Program-made: the position numbers and the translations under genes | NCBI RefSeq assembly: GCF_905147365.1 | Contig: NC_056425.1 | Coordinates: forward strand, 2,053,501-2,117,500 | Length of the DNA: 64,000 nucleotides | Source of the DNA: Aricia agestis | Taxonomy: Eukaryota > Arthropoda > Insecta > Lepidoptera > Lycaenidae | Direction: 5' to 3' | Shown: piece after piece, positions 1 through 61,982 of the stretch | How positions within the stretch are numbered: the stretch's first letter is position 1 | Layout of the letters: each line of letters begins with the position of its first letter | The notes under the pieces: model-generated | Database searches by the model: none | Told to the model about the DNA's origin: nothing | Seen by the model: only the letters and a program-made list of their open reading frames with translations

Positions 1-700
1 CTACTATCCTGGGTATAAATAGGGTTTTATTATATCAATTCAATTCATTTTAACCGACTTCAAAAAAGGAGGATATTTTTTATACATATTTTTTCGCCGG
101 ATAACTTTGCCGTTTTGAAACCGATTTTTATGATTCTTTTTTGTTGAAAAGAGGACACGGTACCATGATAAGTTAATCTTGCTTGAAGTCGGTTTGTTTT
201 GTTGGAATTTTATATTAAGACTGTAAGTCCACATGGCTAAAGATTTGACCATAAAATCTTGGCGACAGACTTTTTATGGGGGGCCTGAATAGTTTGTCGC
301 AACCTACTGGTTAGAAGACACTATAGTTTACTATGTAGAACGAAGTTAATAGAATCCAATTCTCTTCAGAAGAAAAAATATCATCTGTGATACGTTAATG
401 ATATGTTTTATTATATTTATTTACAATTTATGTACACACAAAAAAAAGTTAAAAAAAAACCAGCTTAAAACTAAAAATATGTTTTGTACAAAGGTATATC
501 TTATTCCAAAAATGGAATGTCTTCCAGAAGACCTGAATATATAATAGGAATGCGTGATTATAAAATTTGCAAAAATTTGTGTGCACGCGTTACTATAAAG
601 AACAACAATGTTACTAGTAATAAATTTACTAACATACAATAAATAATATTATATTAATATAATATACTTAATACAATACTCTTTTGTTTTTTTAACTCAC
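1..700. other. ORP9 intron, left edge
   Basis: AT-rich; part of an old 'aaccgacttcaaaaaaggagga' inverted motif pair (50-205). No gene seen. Confidence 0.6.
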
Positions 701-50196
<49,496 letters not shown>

Positions 50197-50456
50197 ATTT
50201 AACTCAATTAAATCTTTTCAGTAAAAGATCATGCAAGGGAATTCTGGATTTATCACTGCGGCAGAACAACACAGACAAATCTGAAATATATACTTGACAA
50301 ATGAGTAATGACATTGACAGATGTTATTTGACAAGATTCGACGTCCATGTCAATTTTGACGTTCGTCTTACTACTCCTTCTTTTTTTTATAACATTTATA
50401 CTTAGTAAAAGGATTATTCAATGTTGCCATGTGCGCTCATGAGAAACATTTTATAT

Positions 50457-50653
50457 CGTTTTTGGCATCTGAACTGCCCCGGGGCAGGGTGGGCCGACAG
50501 GATACAGAAACAGTCGAAATTTAAATTAAGAACATAAACTACGTATTGCACTAGTACTATGAAATACGTAGTTTATGTTCTTAATTTAAACTTCGGGTGT
50601 TTCCGTATCCTGTTGGCCCACCCTGCCCCGGGGCAGTGCAGATGCCGAAAACG
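50457..50653. repeat. long hairpin 1 upstream of ORP9
   Basis: Arms of ~90 bp, containing ctgccccggggcagggtggg and attaagaacataaactacgt, with a ~14-nt loop. A few mismatches. Begins ~260 bp upstream of the ORP9 start codon. Confidence 0.9.
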
Positions 50654-50658
50654 CTATT

Positions 50659-50837
50659 AGTAAAAAAAGACCATTAAGGTATAGTCTGTCAAGAAAGTGA
50701 AGAAATTAAAAAGTGGCAACATCGTAGTGTCATCCCTTTTAAATCAATCTAAGAAAAAGGGGATGACACTACGATGTTGCCACTTTTTAATTTCTTCACT
50801 TTCTTGACAGACTATACCATAATGGTCTTTTTTTACT
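50659..50837. repeat. long hairpin 2 upstream of ORP9
   Basis: Arms of ~80 bp (agtaaaaaaagaccatt, then agtctgtcaagaaagtgaag...gtagtgtcatcc) with a ~16-nt loop; almost no mismatch. Five bases after hairpin 1. Confidence 0.92.
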
Positions 50838-51288
50838 TCTTGACGGACTATAAATATTATTATTATACATTTTATATTACAATATTAATATTTACATAAT
50901 ATTATTCAATTCATTGAGATTAAGTTAATAGTAGTTTTGTACTTTTTAGGGTTCCGTACCCAAAGGGTAAAAACGGGACCTTAATACTACAGTTAGTAAT
51001 TACCTATTACTTTCAATAATCACGTCGGGGTCACCAATTTGGAGGAAGGTTTACGGAGGTGCAAGTTGGCAGAGGTCACTCCAAATAAAACGTCTGGATA
51101 ACTTAACATTCAGAGTATATTCGAGTTACATGTATATAATATACTTCGTACAGGGATTTATACGTACAGGAATCACAGCAAATAACAGTTTTATCTTCGA
51201 TAGTAATTATTAGGTTGCGCCCTGATTGTCAGCGCCGCGAGAGGAAAAACCAGAAGAGCGAGGGAAAGCCGGCTGTCACCAAAGAGAA

Positions 51289-51545
51289 TGTCATATACGG
51301 TCGCGGGTTCGAATCCCGCCGACGGAACAAAAAGTTTTCAATGTTCCCGGGTCTGGATGTGTATTAAATATGTGTATGATATAATAAAAACCTTAAATAT
51401 ACGTATAGTATAAAAGTATTAAATATATTTCCGTTGTCTGGTACCTGTAACACAAGTCCTTTAGGTACTTAGCACGGGGCCAGACTGACGTGGTGTGAAG
51501 CGTCCATAGATATTATTATTATTATTATTATATACTACGTAACGC
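51289..51545 (+). mobile_element. tRNA-derived SINE, 5'-truncated
   Basis: Begins at a tRNA B-box (ggtcgcgggttcgaatcccg), then a unique body and a (att)n tail. The A-box half is missing, so it is not a tRNA gene. Confidence 0.75.
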
Positions 51546-51616
51546 TGTCACTTATGACTGTCCGTCTTCTCCTCCTTCTTTCTTTTGTCGTGCATAACAC
51601 GCCACACCTTCATTAT

Positions 51617-51659
51617 CTGTCTCTCTGTCTGTCTGTCTGTCTGTTTGTCTATCTGTTTC

Positions 51660-51690
<31 letters not shown>
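51617..51690. repeat. (CTGT)n simple repeat
   Basis: Part of repeat B copy 5, expanded. Confidence 0.9.
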
Positions 51691-52330
51691 CCAGGCTCTG
51701 TATCTCAAGAACCGCTTAGATAGCTAGACTTCTGAAATTTTCACAGATTGTGTAAGTATATATTCTGTTGCCGCTATAACAACAAAATATACTAAAAATA
51801 AAATAAAGTTAATATTTAAGGAGGGCTCCCATACAAGAAACGTGATTTTTTTGGCCTTTTTTGCACGTAATCAATATTGGTTATAAGGCACTTAAAAAAT
51901 TCACAAAATCCTTTATTATATTTTTACTTTAATAATAATAACATTGAAATAAAGTAAATATTTAAGATGGGCTCCCATACAAAAAACACAATTTTTTGTC
52001 AACTTTCGCTCTATACCGGTACGGAAGCGGTTCGTGCGCGAGTCCGACTCGCACTTGACCGATTACATATTTCATTCTGCGTAGTGCATACTCATTCTAA
52101 AATCCTAAAACTGTATACTTTGTGCGGCCCTATTGAAATTCATAATAACATTGTTTTATATCTAAAAATATCATAATTTAAAAGGAAGATTAAAAAAACA
52201 AAAATTTGAAAATAGTTTTTTATATAACTCGATTATCACTTATAAATTAACAACGACTTGTACACATCACGTTCAATTTAATTTAGTAACACTAACTATA
52301 CTATTTACAACACCAAACTCCTCGTCTCAT

Positions 52331-52655
52331 TCATTGTCTTCTAAGTGCTCTACCGTGTTTTGTTTTACTGTATCCAGAGGTTATTGAGATTTGGTTGGTG
52401 CTCCCATCATCTAAACTTACACCAGATAGGTCTACGAATAATGGCACATGTTCGGATTCGGCAGCTTCCTCGTCGCTTTTGAAATTTTCTGGTGTCCCTT
52501 CGCCTTCTATGGCTAGTTTTTCAATGTCTTTGCTCAACGAATTGTTTTCTGCTGCTTCGACGAACGCGTTAGACAGGTCTCCGCTTAGTTTGCTCACGTT
52601 TCCGGAGCCAACGTCGTACATGTAGATTTCTCTCTCATCCGCCGATTTGGCATTC
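52331..52655 (-). CDS. secreted Pro/Gln-rich protein, last exon
   Basis: Acceptor TTTCAATTTCAG, then NAKSADEREIYMYDVGSGNV..., acidic, ending KTKHGRALRRQ and TGA. Phase joins the long exon exactly (GG+G = Gly). Confidence 0.85.
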
Positions 52656-55600
52656 CTGAAATTGAAATACGGATAATTTTTTTTTTTTAAAGTAAAAAAT
52701 AGACTAGAGAGAGAAAACAAGAAGCTGAATTATTTATCATTTAATTTTCAATTAGTATTTTTGGCTGTTTGGCAGTGTAACTAGGTTCGCTATTTTATTA
52801 CGATTAATATGGGATTTTTATATTCCTTAAAACTTGGTTAAAAAGTAATAATAACTTTAAGCTTACCCAAAAACTAAGAGAACAACAGACTGCTGGTCAG
52901 TAGCTGTCTTCTTTTCTGTCTGTAACCATTTTTCAAAGTTATCTTTAGTTGGCTTCTTCAAGACGTTTTGTAGACTATCACCAGCTATAAATTTGATTCC
53001 TCTCAAGCCTTCGCTAGCTGCTCTTTCGGCTCTTTGATGGTCAATATTAAGAGCTTCCGTTTCCACTGGCGCTAGAACTACGACTGATGTAATTGTTTTA
53101 CCCTTTAGAATATCAGGTAGTGGAAATTGATTCCCGCTTACTTTAAGAGGCAAATATCTGTTATATTTTTTATCATTTAAAGCAACAGGATCAACGTGTG
53201 TCGCATCTTCCTTGACATAATCACTAGCGAGTTTCTGTCCTTCGGCAGTTTTGGGGTCGAAATGCACTACTTTCATTTCAACCGCCTGTTTTTGAGGTGG
53301 ACTGACATAGCTAGGTACATTTTCAGAAGCAGCGATTTCTTGATCGTCATCTTCTTCAATACTGTCATCTATTCTGGATTCAATTTTGTCACCGTTGGGC
53401 TTGACAACTGTTGGCTGGTTTTCACTGGCGGATATTTGTTGTGCTCCACCAGCACTAAAGAAATTAGCTAGCTGATCTGGTGGTAACGATTCTAGAGGTG
53501 TTTCTCCTACTTTGTCATAGTCCAATACACTTATATCAGCGTTGTCTAATATACCAGACGAAAGCAACTGCTGTCGAAGATCGTCTGGGACTTCGTCAGG
53601 TAGCTCATAATTAGGTTTCTTCTTTTCTTCTTTCTTTGGTTCAGGTGTAGAGCTTACAGAGTTTGATGTGGACGAAACGTAGTGTTGAGTGGTAGGCCTA
53701 ATTTCTACAGTTCTTTGAGATGTCTGATAATATTTAGGGCCTTCTGTGCTCGTTACGTAGTTAACAGGCGCTCTATTTCTCTCTTGAACGTATTGCGGGC
53801 GTTGTGAAGATGATTGGGATTGCTGTTGACTGTAAATATTGTAATTGTTCTGAGCATCTATCTGTTTTTGTTGCTCATGCTGTTGCTGGGCGTAGACCAA
53901 TTGAGATTGGAGTCGTTGAATCTCTTCCTGTTGTTTCCGCACATTTTGAGCTAGTTGTTGCTTCAATTGTTCTTGTTCAGCGTCGTATTGTTGTTGCTGA
54001 GCATTTTGTACCTGTTGTTGATATTGATTATTTTGGTTGGAAGAAGTTGGCTGTGACTGCTGTAGATAATTCGGTTGAGAAGGCCCATTAACAGTTATAT
54101 GCTGCTCGTATTTAGAGACGGCTGGTACTAATTCAGCCCCATTTGAAACAAATTGGCCAACGTTTTGCAAGTGCTCGTGATCTTGTATGCTTTGGTGGCT
54201 AGGAGGACGTTCTGTCTGACTTTGCGATTGCTGAGGCCTGTCTGAAGCGAAGCTTTGCTGGCGGTAGTGTTGTTGAGGTTGAGATGAAGGTTGCGGATTG
54301 AAACTAAAGAAGGGAGTTGATGATGGTTGTGGTAAGAATTGTGTCTGCGGTATGACAGATGGTGAAGGTGATGGAGAAGGTGAAAAGCCGTTAAATGCCA
54401 CACTCTGGTGTCCTTGGTTAGTTATCTCTACTGATGGTCTAGAAAGAGCTTGGGGACCTTGATGGAAATTAATCTGCTGTTGTGGTTGTGAATGAGGTGG
54501 TTGACGTAAGAATGGCTGACGATTGTTGTCAATAAGAGGAGGCGATGGTTTCAGGTTATAGAAAGGTGGTCTATTAGGAGTAACTGGGAACGATGGTTTG
54601 TTTTGGTTGGAGTTGAAACTTGTATATTTATATTGTTGAGGCAACTGTTGATTATAAGGAATTAGTTGTTGAGCTGCTCCATGATGATCCTGACCAAATG
54701 ATGATGAAGGGCTCGGGCTGGGCTTTTGACCAAAATTAAATGATTGAGCTGGTCTGGCTTGGATAGGTGGTTGAGCCGGCTTAGGCGTGTTAATTTGATC
54801 AGTCGTTATCGTGTGGTAATTTTCTTGTAAATACTTGGGTTCATCAAAATATGTCGGAGGTTGAGATTGATGCTGTTGTTGGAATAATGGTCTTTGAGGC
54901 CCAGAATGGAAACTTTTAGGCGGTCCATTGAAATGTTGTCTTGCGCCGAATGCAGGTGGGCTGGGGCGGGGACTCAAAGGAGTATTTTGGGGGCGAGCAA
55001 AATTTTGGAAATTGACAGGACCTGGAAGTGTTGGTACAGAAGTGGGACCATGATTGCTGGGGCTCGGTGATATGTTAGCGAAAGATTGGTGTCCTGGGGG
55101 ATGTTGGTTAAACAGGCCTTGTCGTGGTGCTTGAGGTGGCAAAGCTCTAAACGGTACAATCGTTGGAGTCTGGCGCGGCAGTTGGGGATCAAAGCTTATA
55201 TATGATTGCTGGAACTGAGATTGGCCATTAATTCCTGAATGGAACGATTGAGTATTTTGCTGCTGCGGTGACGCTGACCGTTCTAATTGGGCGTACGCTT
55301 GAGGTTGATTCGGCAGCGCTATTGCTGGTCTAGGCGCAGTTTCTTCTTTGTCCTCTGAAAACGAGTGTTCCTCTCTTCTATTGCCATAATTCCTTCCTTC
55401 ATTTCCAAACGTGATTTTTACTTTGCTATCTGAGTGGTAAATTTCTGATTCAGGCTTGATGATTGCTCTCAAGGTTGTTGTTTGTGCTGGAAGATACAGG
55501 GGTTCTGGAGTGACAGTAACATAATCCTCGTGATGATGGTCATCTTCGACATTGGACGGAGGTGTTATTGCTGGGACTGGTTTCTCATAAATAACCTTAT

Positions 55601-56174
55601 CTTTAGTGTGAGGGTCTTTGCTATATTTCACATAGAACACTTGTACAGGCTCCTTCTTCTTTTTCAAAATTGGTTGTGGGGGTGGAGCGGGCAAGGACTC
55701 GTTGGATTCTTTGATGATGATTTCGATAATCGGTTCCGGTTCCTCGTAATTCAAATAATGGTGAGACGGTTCGTTGCTGTAGAGAGGCGCAGTGGGGAGT
55801 CCACCATAAGGAGGCCCATAGCTCTCCAGATCCTGATCGACATTCAGGATTTTGGATTGGGCGTAGATTTCATTTTTGTTTACGACTGGGTTGTCCACGT
55901 TATCGTGGTTTCTATCGTACAGCGGGTCCTTCTGCGAGTATTGGACGACTGGTTCCATTTGGACCGCATAAGGGGGAAGTCGACCAGCTCGGGGGGGCAC
56001 ATTGGATATCCTGCGGCTGCTGATCTGGCGGTAGTTGGTGACCCTGGAGTGGGGCAGCACGAGCGAGTACTGGAGGTTCTGTGGGGTTCTGATGTTGTCC
56101 AGCTGTCGCTTCGGCTTCGTTTTTGCCGTTGAGTTTTTGGCGGACGCTATACTGAGTACAGCCAACGTTGTGAC
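52331..56174 (-). CDS. large secreted Pro/Gln-rich protein, last two coding exons
   Basis: Two exons join in frame into about 1,210 residues plus the stop. The first base of the long exon begins VTTLAVLSIASAKN, which looks like the end of a signal peptide split by an intron. KPKR soon after resembles a furin-type site. The body is low complexity: Pro/Gln/Ser/Asn-rich, with a short coiled-coil stretch (QQLAQNVRKQQEEIQRLQ). The C-terminal ~250 residues are less repetitive and look folded, including the block YLPLKVSGNQFPLPD and SVVVLAPVETEAL. The last exon is acidic and ends in a basic tail. I do not recognise the family. A matrix, cuticle or silk-like extracellular role is a guess from composition. 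The exon with the start Met was not found. Confidence 0.85.
52867..56174 (-). CDS. secreted Pro/Gln-rich protein, long exon
   Basis: A 3,308-nt exon between acceptor TTGTTTCAG and donor GG|GTAAGC, 1,102 codons plus two bases. The open frame of this length on an AT-rich background is strong evidence. An upstream Met in the same frame (56249) lies in the intron and is probably not used. Confidence 0.9.
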
Positions 56175-56494
56175 CTGAAACAATAAAGTTAATAATGAGA
56201 ATTGAGAAACAAAATTCGGATACAAAACAATTACGTTGATAAATGACACATAATTTGTTTTATCATAAGTATTTCAAGAAGCGATATTTATGTAAACTTT
56301 TTATAAGTAAGTAGGTATAGCTTTCATTATGCAAGTAACAAGAGGTCAAAGTTGCAATTATCTTCCTTCTTATTTCAAAATATAGATTTCTTATTGTCTA
56401 TTGAGTGAAAACCTTATAAGTTAACCTTTGTAAGTATTTAATTTCTACTTGTTTTATTACAGACACAAGAAATATTTCATTACTAGATGATGTT

Positions 56495-56760
56495 TAGATG
56501 GTGTCAAGGCGGCCAAGCTGAAATGGGAGTGGGCGGGTCACGTTAGCCGCATGCATCCCGACCGCTGGGCAAGGGTCTCAACAGAGTGGGCACCCGAAGA
56601 TGGACACCGCCGCCGAGGCCGGCCTAGAAAAAGGTGGCGTGACGAGCTGGAGGCATACCAGCCAGGCTGGCTATCGGTGGTGCAGGAGCGAGAACAGTGG
56701 AAGATCCTGGGGGAGGCTTTTGCCCAGCAGTGGGACACTATAGGTTAACAAAAAAAAAGA
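56495..56760 (+). mobile_element. LINE 3' end, RTE/R1-like C-terminus
   Basis: In frame: KLKWEWAGHVSRMHPDRWAR, then RRRGRPRKRWRDELEAY and REQWKILGEAFAQQW, typical of the C-terminal end of RTE-type ORFs, then stop and an A-rich tail. 5'-truncated. Confidence 0.8.
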
Positions 56761-57158
56761 AAAGATGATGACTCTATACCCATCTAAATCCGTTCAGCGG
56801 CTTGATCTTGAAGAGATAACAAACATAAATTCGTTCGCATTTATAATATTAGTAAGGATAAAGTCAGTTTGTTTGACGAAACAGATGTAAAAGCGACTGC
56901 GTAGGCTCCATCAAGTTGTATTTTGCAATGAGGTTAATGACAAAATAATAAAAAGCGATATTTATATACCTACAATTCAGTCCATCTCAGATTTAAGTAG
57001 GTGGTGGAAAGCGCGATTCATATACTTTGTGTTTTCTTTCATTTGGAATGACCTCAAAATGATTTGGTATGAAATAAAAGGGTTTTTGATTTCTTTTTTC
57101 GTATTTTAAGGTACAATACGTCAAACAGTCTGCAATATTATAATTATATTTAATACTA

Positions 57159-57500
57159 GCTGTTACCCGCGACTTCGTCCACGTCAACAAAATGTAAAAT
57201 ACATAGGTAAAAAATAAAAAAGTAAAAATATGTCCTCCTCCTTTTTGGAAGTCGGTTAAAAAGTAACCTAAGTTACTCCTTATTACATCAGCTATCTGCC
57301 AATAAAAGTACCGTCAAAATCGGTCCAGCCATTTCGGAGATTAACCGGAACAAACAGACAGACATACAGACAGACAAAAATTGTGTTTTTGGTGTAAGTA
57401 CCGTCTAAATATTCATATGCATGTAGTAAAAAAACGGTTATTTTAATATTACAAACAGACACTCCAATTTTATTTATATGTAAGTATGTAAGTATAGATA
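57159..57500 (+). repeat. 'agctgttacccgcgacttcgtcc' repeat, copy 2
   Basis: See 43184-43521; nearly colinear, with small indels. Confidence 0.8.
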
Positions 57501-57960
57501 TGTATAGATGTATAGATTATACGATGCGAGCACTGCGAGCTTCCATACTAATATTTTAAACACGAAAGTGTGTCTGTCTGTCAGTCAGTTTTGATGTGTA
57601 GAGATATTTTGAGTGCCAAGAAAGGAAATAAGATACTTTTTATCTCGGAAAATTAAAGGTTCCTACCCGATAAACTTATTTCTGCTCAGTGGTTTTGCGG
57701 GCATCAACTAGTACCTATTCTATATTCATCTAGACCTATTCGGTAAATAATCAGACGATAGACCTATTCGGTAAGAGGTATTAAGATTGCTATGCATCTG
57801 GATCGCCTAATTCTGAGCAATTTTGCAAGGACGTTGGCAATGCCACACGTTACAAGAGTTCGCCCTGAATGAAAACTCATGCACCATAATACCTAAGTTT
57901 TTGATAGAGCCAATTTTATTTTACGATAATGATCAGACGAAACTAAAAACAATATACAGA

Positions 57961-58316
57961 GTGTAACAAAACTAAGTGATAATACTTTAGGGTGTGTACT
58001 GTGTATGGGTCCCATATTATATAGAGTTCGCTGTGAAAGTAGCAGCGCTGAAAGAGCAATTGTTTTTGTGATTTGTATGGACAAGTGCCATGAATTTGCC
58101 GTTATGAATTTTCCCATACAAAAGTAAAAAAAAACTATTAAACTTTAAAGGTGTCAAGGGACACCCGGTCTAGCCCCCTTTCGCAACGCGCTATAAGGTA
58201 CTTTGTTCCAAAAGTTAATCTTTCAGCGCTGCTACTTTTACAATGAACTCTATAAGGGGGCCCATATATAGTATAAAGTATAGTATAAAGTATTTTATCA
58301 CTTAGTTTTGTTACAC
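57961..58316. mobile_element. palindromic MITE
   Basis: Arms gtgtaacaaaactaagtgat / atcacttagttttgttacac, plus inner tgaaagtagcagcgctgaaa / inverse. A related half-element is at 5850-5990. Confidence 0.85.
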
Positions 58317-58487
58317 CCGGTATAATGTGAAGTAAAACCGGTAGTTTTAGCAGACACCAGTGTGCCGAACACTCGAGTCCAGTTTCGGCGTCTGCGCTTT
58401 CACTTTAAACGTACGCTTCGAATATTAATATAAAACGTAATGCTTTACCGATTGCGTACAGTCGGTGACAAATACGATACCACACTC

Positions 58488-58963
58488 CTTAGACAAAGCA
58501 TAAAGTTCATATACCTAGCGGAATAGAGCAACAATCTCGAGCTGTCAAACGAAACTGAAATTGGTCTCATCTATGTGTAAAAATATGTGTACGTATACAC
58601 TTACACAAGCATGATTGAACATGATTTCTATGAGATTAAATTGTCAACGTGCGGCACGTGCCGACTGGACGTCAAAAAAAGAGTGCTGCTGTCATGTATC
58701 ATACGTCTCTTTTTACCACGCAGTGTTACTGATAGTGACATCTCTCTTGCTCAGGCCTTTGTTTCTCTATTCCGCTAGGTATATTAACTTTATGAGACAA
58801 AGTATCTTTCGTTAAAAACGATGACGGAATTTTTTAACAAAATGTATGCGGTTTGACATAAGTCATCGCTACATGACATTTCGCTTGCGAAGACTAATGT
58901 CAAATTCCCATACATTTTGATAACGAATTTCATCATCGTTTTTAACGAATGATACTTTGTCTA
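58488..58963. mobile_element. palindromic element interrupted by C4
   Basis: Left arm tagacaaag (before C4) then tatctttcgttaaaaacgat; right arm atcgtttttaacgaatgata then ctttgtcta. Removing C4 and one target duplication restores a ~168-bp foldback. Confidence 0.75.
58499..58794. mobile_element. hAT-like MITE copy C4, nested in another palindrome
   Basis: Same family; 8-bp duplication agacaaag (58491-58498, 58795-58802). The target was the left inverted end of a different palindromic element that continues at 58803-58963. Confidence 0.88.
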
Positions 58964-59031
58964 AGGGGCCAGATCCTTACTAATATTATAAACGCGAATG
59001 TATGTATGTCTGTCAGATTGTCTATCTGTTA

Positions 59032-59212
59032 GTGTCTAAACACACTAGGCCGAAAATACGCGGCCGAAGTTCGGCATGATTACGCTTGCAGTGCGCTATG
59101 CATACAATATAACACGCGATGTCGGCATGGTGTGTCATCAGTAATTTAAAATACATAGCAGGCGTAATACCGAACTTCAGCCGCGTATTATCGGCCTAGT
59201 ATGTTTAGACAC
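59032..59212. mobile_element. palindromic MITE nested in a Helitron-like repeat
   Basis: ~45-nt arms (gtgtctaaacacactaggcc / inverse). It splits a 'tgtctgtcag..cttcacgctta' repeat (58975-59335). Confidence 0.85.
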
Positions 59213-59346
59213 CTTCACGCTTATCCGATTTAGATGTTTGGTATGGAGATACTTTGAGACGCGGGAAAGGACATAGGATACTCTTTACCCCGGGAAAATG
59301 TACGGTTCCCACGCGATTAACGAATTTTAGTCTAGTCAGATATAAT

Positions 59347-59697
59347 ACTCCCCACACCGGTTTCAGTGACGGTGGCCGGTTTCATTGAAACCAGGCCAGG
59401 TACGCAGGAGTAATTTTATAGTGCCCAAGTGTGTGCGCAGTACACAAGAGCACTCTCTATTCCTTTTACTCTCATAACCCAGTGGGACGGAAGACCGACA
59501 CGACTGGCGAGAGATCAGGCGCAGGACCGACTTTTTTACATGCCCATCCGACGCATGGATCATCTTACTTGTCAGACAATCAGGTGATTAGCCTGCATTG
59601 TCCTAACCAAACTTGGAAATAACATGTTTCCAACGCGGGATTCGAACCCACGACCTCCGGAGTCGAGAGCGACGCTCTAACCACTAGACCACGGAGT
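59347..59697 (-). mobile_element. tRNA-derived SINE I, copy 1
   Basis: On the minus strand: A-box TGGTCTAGTGG and B-box GGTTCGAATCC near the right end, a ~270-bp body and an AT-rich tail to the left. Flanked by agtcagatata on both sides. Confidence 0.85.
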
Positions 59698-60995
59698 CAG
59701 ATATAACTCAGATATAACCTGATCCACTTAAGGTTTCTAATATTATGAATCCTCTACAATGTAGACGCAACACCTTTGCGCATAAATTTATCGCGCAAGA
59801 ACCTCAATTTTTTCAGGGACCAAAAGTATCGCCCTTTCCCAGGACTTCAAGTCCAGCGAAATAGATTTAGCGGTTTGGGCGTACAGACGTAACAGACAGA
59901 CATAATATATATATATACACACTTTCACATTTATAATATTATTTATATTAGTATGGAGATGTTTAACTCTTTTGTTATAGGCCTAAGAAGTTCGTTAATA
60001 GGTATAGTGCGTAAATAGTATGAAATTATATTTGGCCCTTATTAAAAGTCATACTGTTTTCACATCTGCCTAGTCTCTATTTACCCAATTTCAATAATTT
60101 CACAAAACTAAGCCAAACTCCTATTAAGTTCACCGTCGGTGGGAATGTGGTATTATGCAAAACGTGTGGGATCTTCATTTGGTTAATGGACAGTTTAGTT
60201 TGCGAAATATTAACATTACAAGTGAGTTAGTGTTTTTGGGGCAATTTAAGTGTAACAAGATCAACCAAACAAAAATTTCTGGATGATAATATCAGAGCTG
60301 GATCGTGAATTTAAGGGACTGGGCATTTTAACTGTCAGTCTGTCTGTCTGTCGTCTGTTACCTCTTCACGCTCAAACCGCTGAACCGATTTAGCTGAAAT
60401 TTCCTTTAGAGATACTTTGAGTCCCGGGAAAGGACATAGGATACTTTTTATCCCGGAAAAATGTACGATTCCCGCGCAAGTTGCGGGTGTCATCTAGTTC
60501 TAAATAAGATTGCCTGATATAAGAAGGTTTCACTTTTTCGTTTCAGCGCGGCTGTCAATCAAACCTACACAATACTCATAGAACACATTAAATGCTACAG
60601 AAGTACTGCTATGGCAAAATAAAACTATGTAATGTTTATTCTATGGAAGCACCTACATACTAACAATACACACTTATTAAAATAATATTGTAACCAATAC
60701 GATAATTTGTTACACTAATAATATAATAAATCACAATAGAGAAGGCTGATATCTGGTCACCTGAGTGGTAAGTAGCCTAAGGCAGTAGCATACCACGCCT
60801 ACACAAGTTGGACAATGTTATTTATTATTAAGCTCTTTTCACACGTCCCGATTGGCAAATTGCTGGGTCGGATGTCCGGCAAAAGCTCGCAAAAATTTAG
60901 TCCTCAAAAAATAACCTACATAAATTGGTTTAAATTACTTTTGAGTTATTTATTTCTGCTTATTTACATCAAGTCCGCTTAAAAAATACATTTAG

Positions 60996-61371
60996 GTAAT
61001 AATAATAACCCCCACACCGGTTTCGGTGACGGTGGCCGGTTGCATTGAAACCAGGCCAGTTACCCAGGAGTAACTTTATAGTGCCCAAGTGTGTGCGCAG
61101 TACACAAGAGCACTCTCTATTCCTTTTTCTCTCATAACCACTGGGTTATGGTTATCTCTTGCCAGTACGACTGGCAAGAGATAAGGCGCAGGACCGACTT
61201 TTTAAATGCCCATCCGACGCATGGATCATCTTACTTGTCAGACAATCAGGTGATCAGCCTGCATTGTCCTAACCAAACTTGAAAATCACACGTTTCCAAC
61301 GCGGGAATCAAACCCACGACCTCAGAGTCAAGACTCAAGAGCCACGCTCTTTACCACTGGACCACGGAGGC
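60996..61371 (-). mobile_element. tRNA-derived SINE I, copy 2
   Basis: Same family; B-box decayed (GGTTTGATTCC) and a short insertion in the body; (taa)n on the left. Confidence 0.83.
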
Positions 61372-61530
61372 ACAGAATATATATTAGTTGTAAATTTGTA
61401 CCAAACGGAGGTACGATTTTAATACATACTTTGGTATAATTTTTATAACCTAAAATCTAGACTGCAATAAGATGTTGCTGCATTGCAATTTTAGTGCCAT
61501 TTATAGTTTATAGTTTGCCATATGCAAGGG

Positions 61531-61532
<2 letters not shown>

Positions 61533-61587
<55 letters not shown>
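61533..61587. repeat. (AT)n microsatellite
   Basis: About 27 pure AT dinucleotides. Confidence 0.98.
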
Positions 61588-61589
<2 letters not shown>

Positions 61590-61982
61590 AGTAGACAGTA
61601 AAAGCACATATTAATAAAACATGCCTACTACGTAAGAAGTAGCAACTAGCAAGTAACATAAAATGGTCAATTTCTTTGATGATAAGCTATTAACTTTACA
61701 ATAAAATTACCTTTTTGGAAGTTTCGTAATATTAGCGAATACGGCGTAACAGTTAAATGTTTCTCACGGTACGAGATTACATCTACAATGGCTGAGAATA
61801 ATTAGATAAAACTCTTCTCGATTATAGATTTCTCTTTGGAAATTTGGCGTATTGTTATTAGCAGTTCCGTAAAATATTTCCGACGCTCGCTCTATCCTGC
61901 CGAAATAAGGAGTACCGTGGGAGAGGCAAAAATGGACCAAAACCGAAGAAATATAATATTTCTCTGGCAATAATTTATGTAT

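Larger units (their letters stand above)
50943..52064 (-). mobile_element. repeat family B copy 5, split by other insertions
   Basis: Reverse copy: tttagggttccgtacccaaa at the left, agtccgactcgcacttgacc at the right. About 600 bp (roughly 50992-51605) of foreign sequence interrupts it, including a SINE tail at 51289-51545. Confidence 0.8.

Noticed and set aside
55482..56132. 216-codon plus-strand open frame
   Set aside because: Antisense shadow of the long exon of the secreted protein; no splice or start context of its own.
59630..59697. tRNA gene candidates (also 61300-61371, 62275-62341, 51289-51330)
   Set aside because: A- and B-boxes are present but each is followed by the same SINE body and flanked by target duplications, or is truncated.
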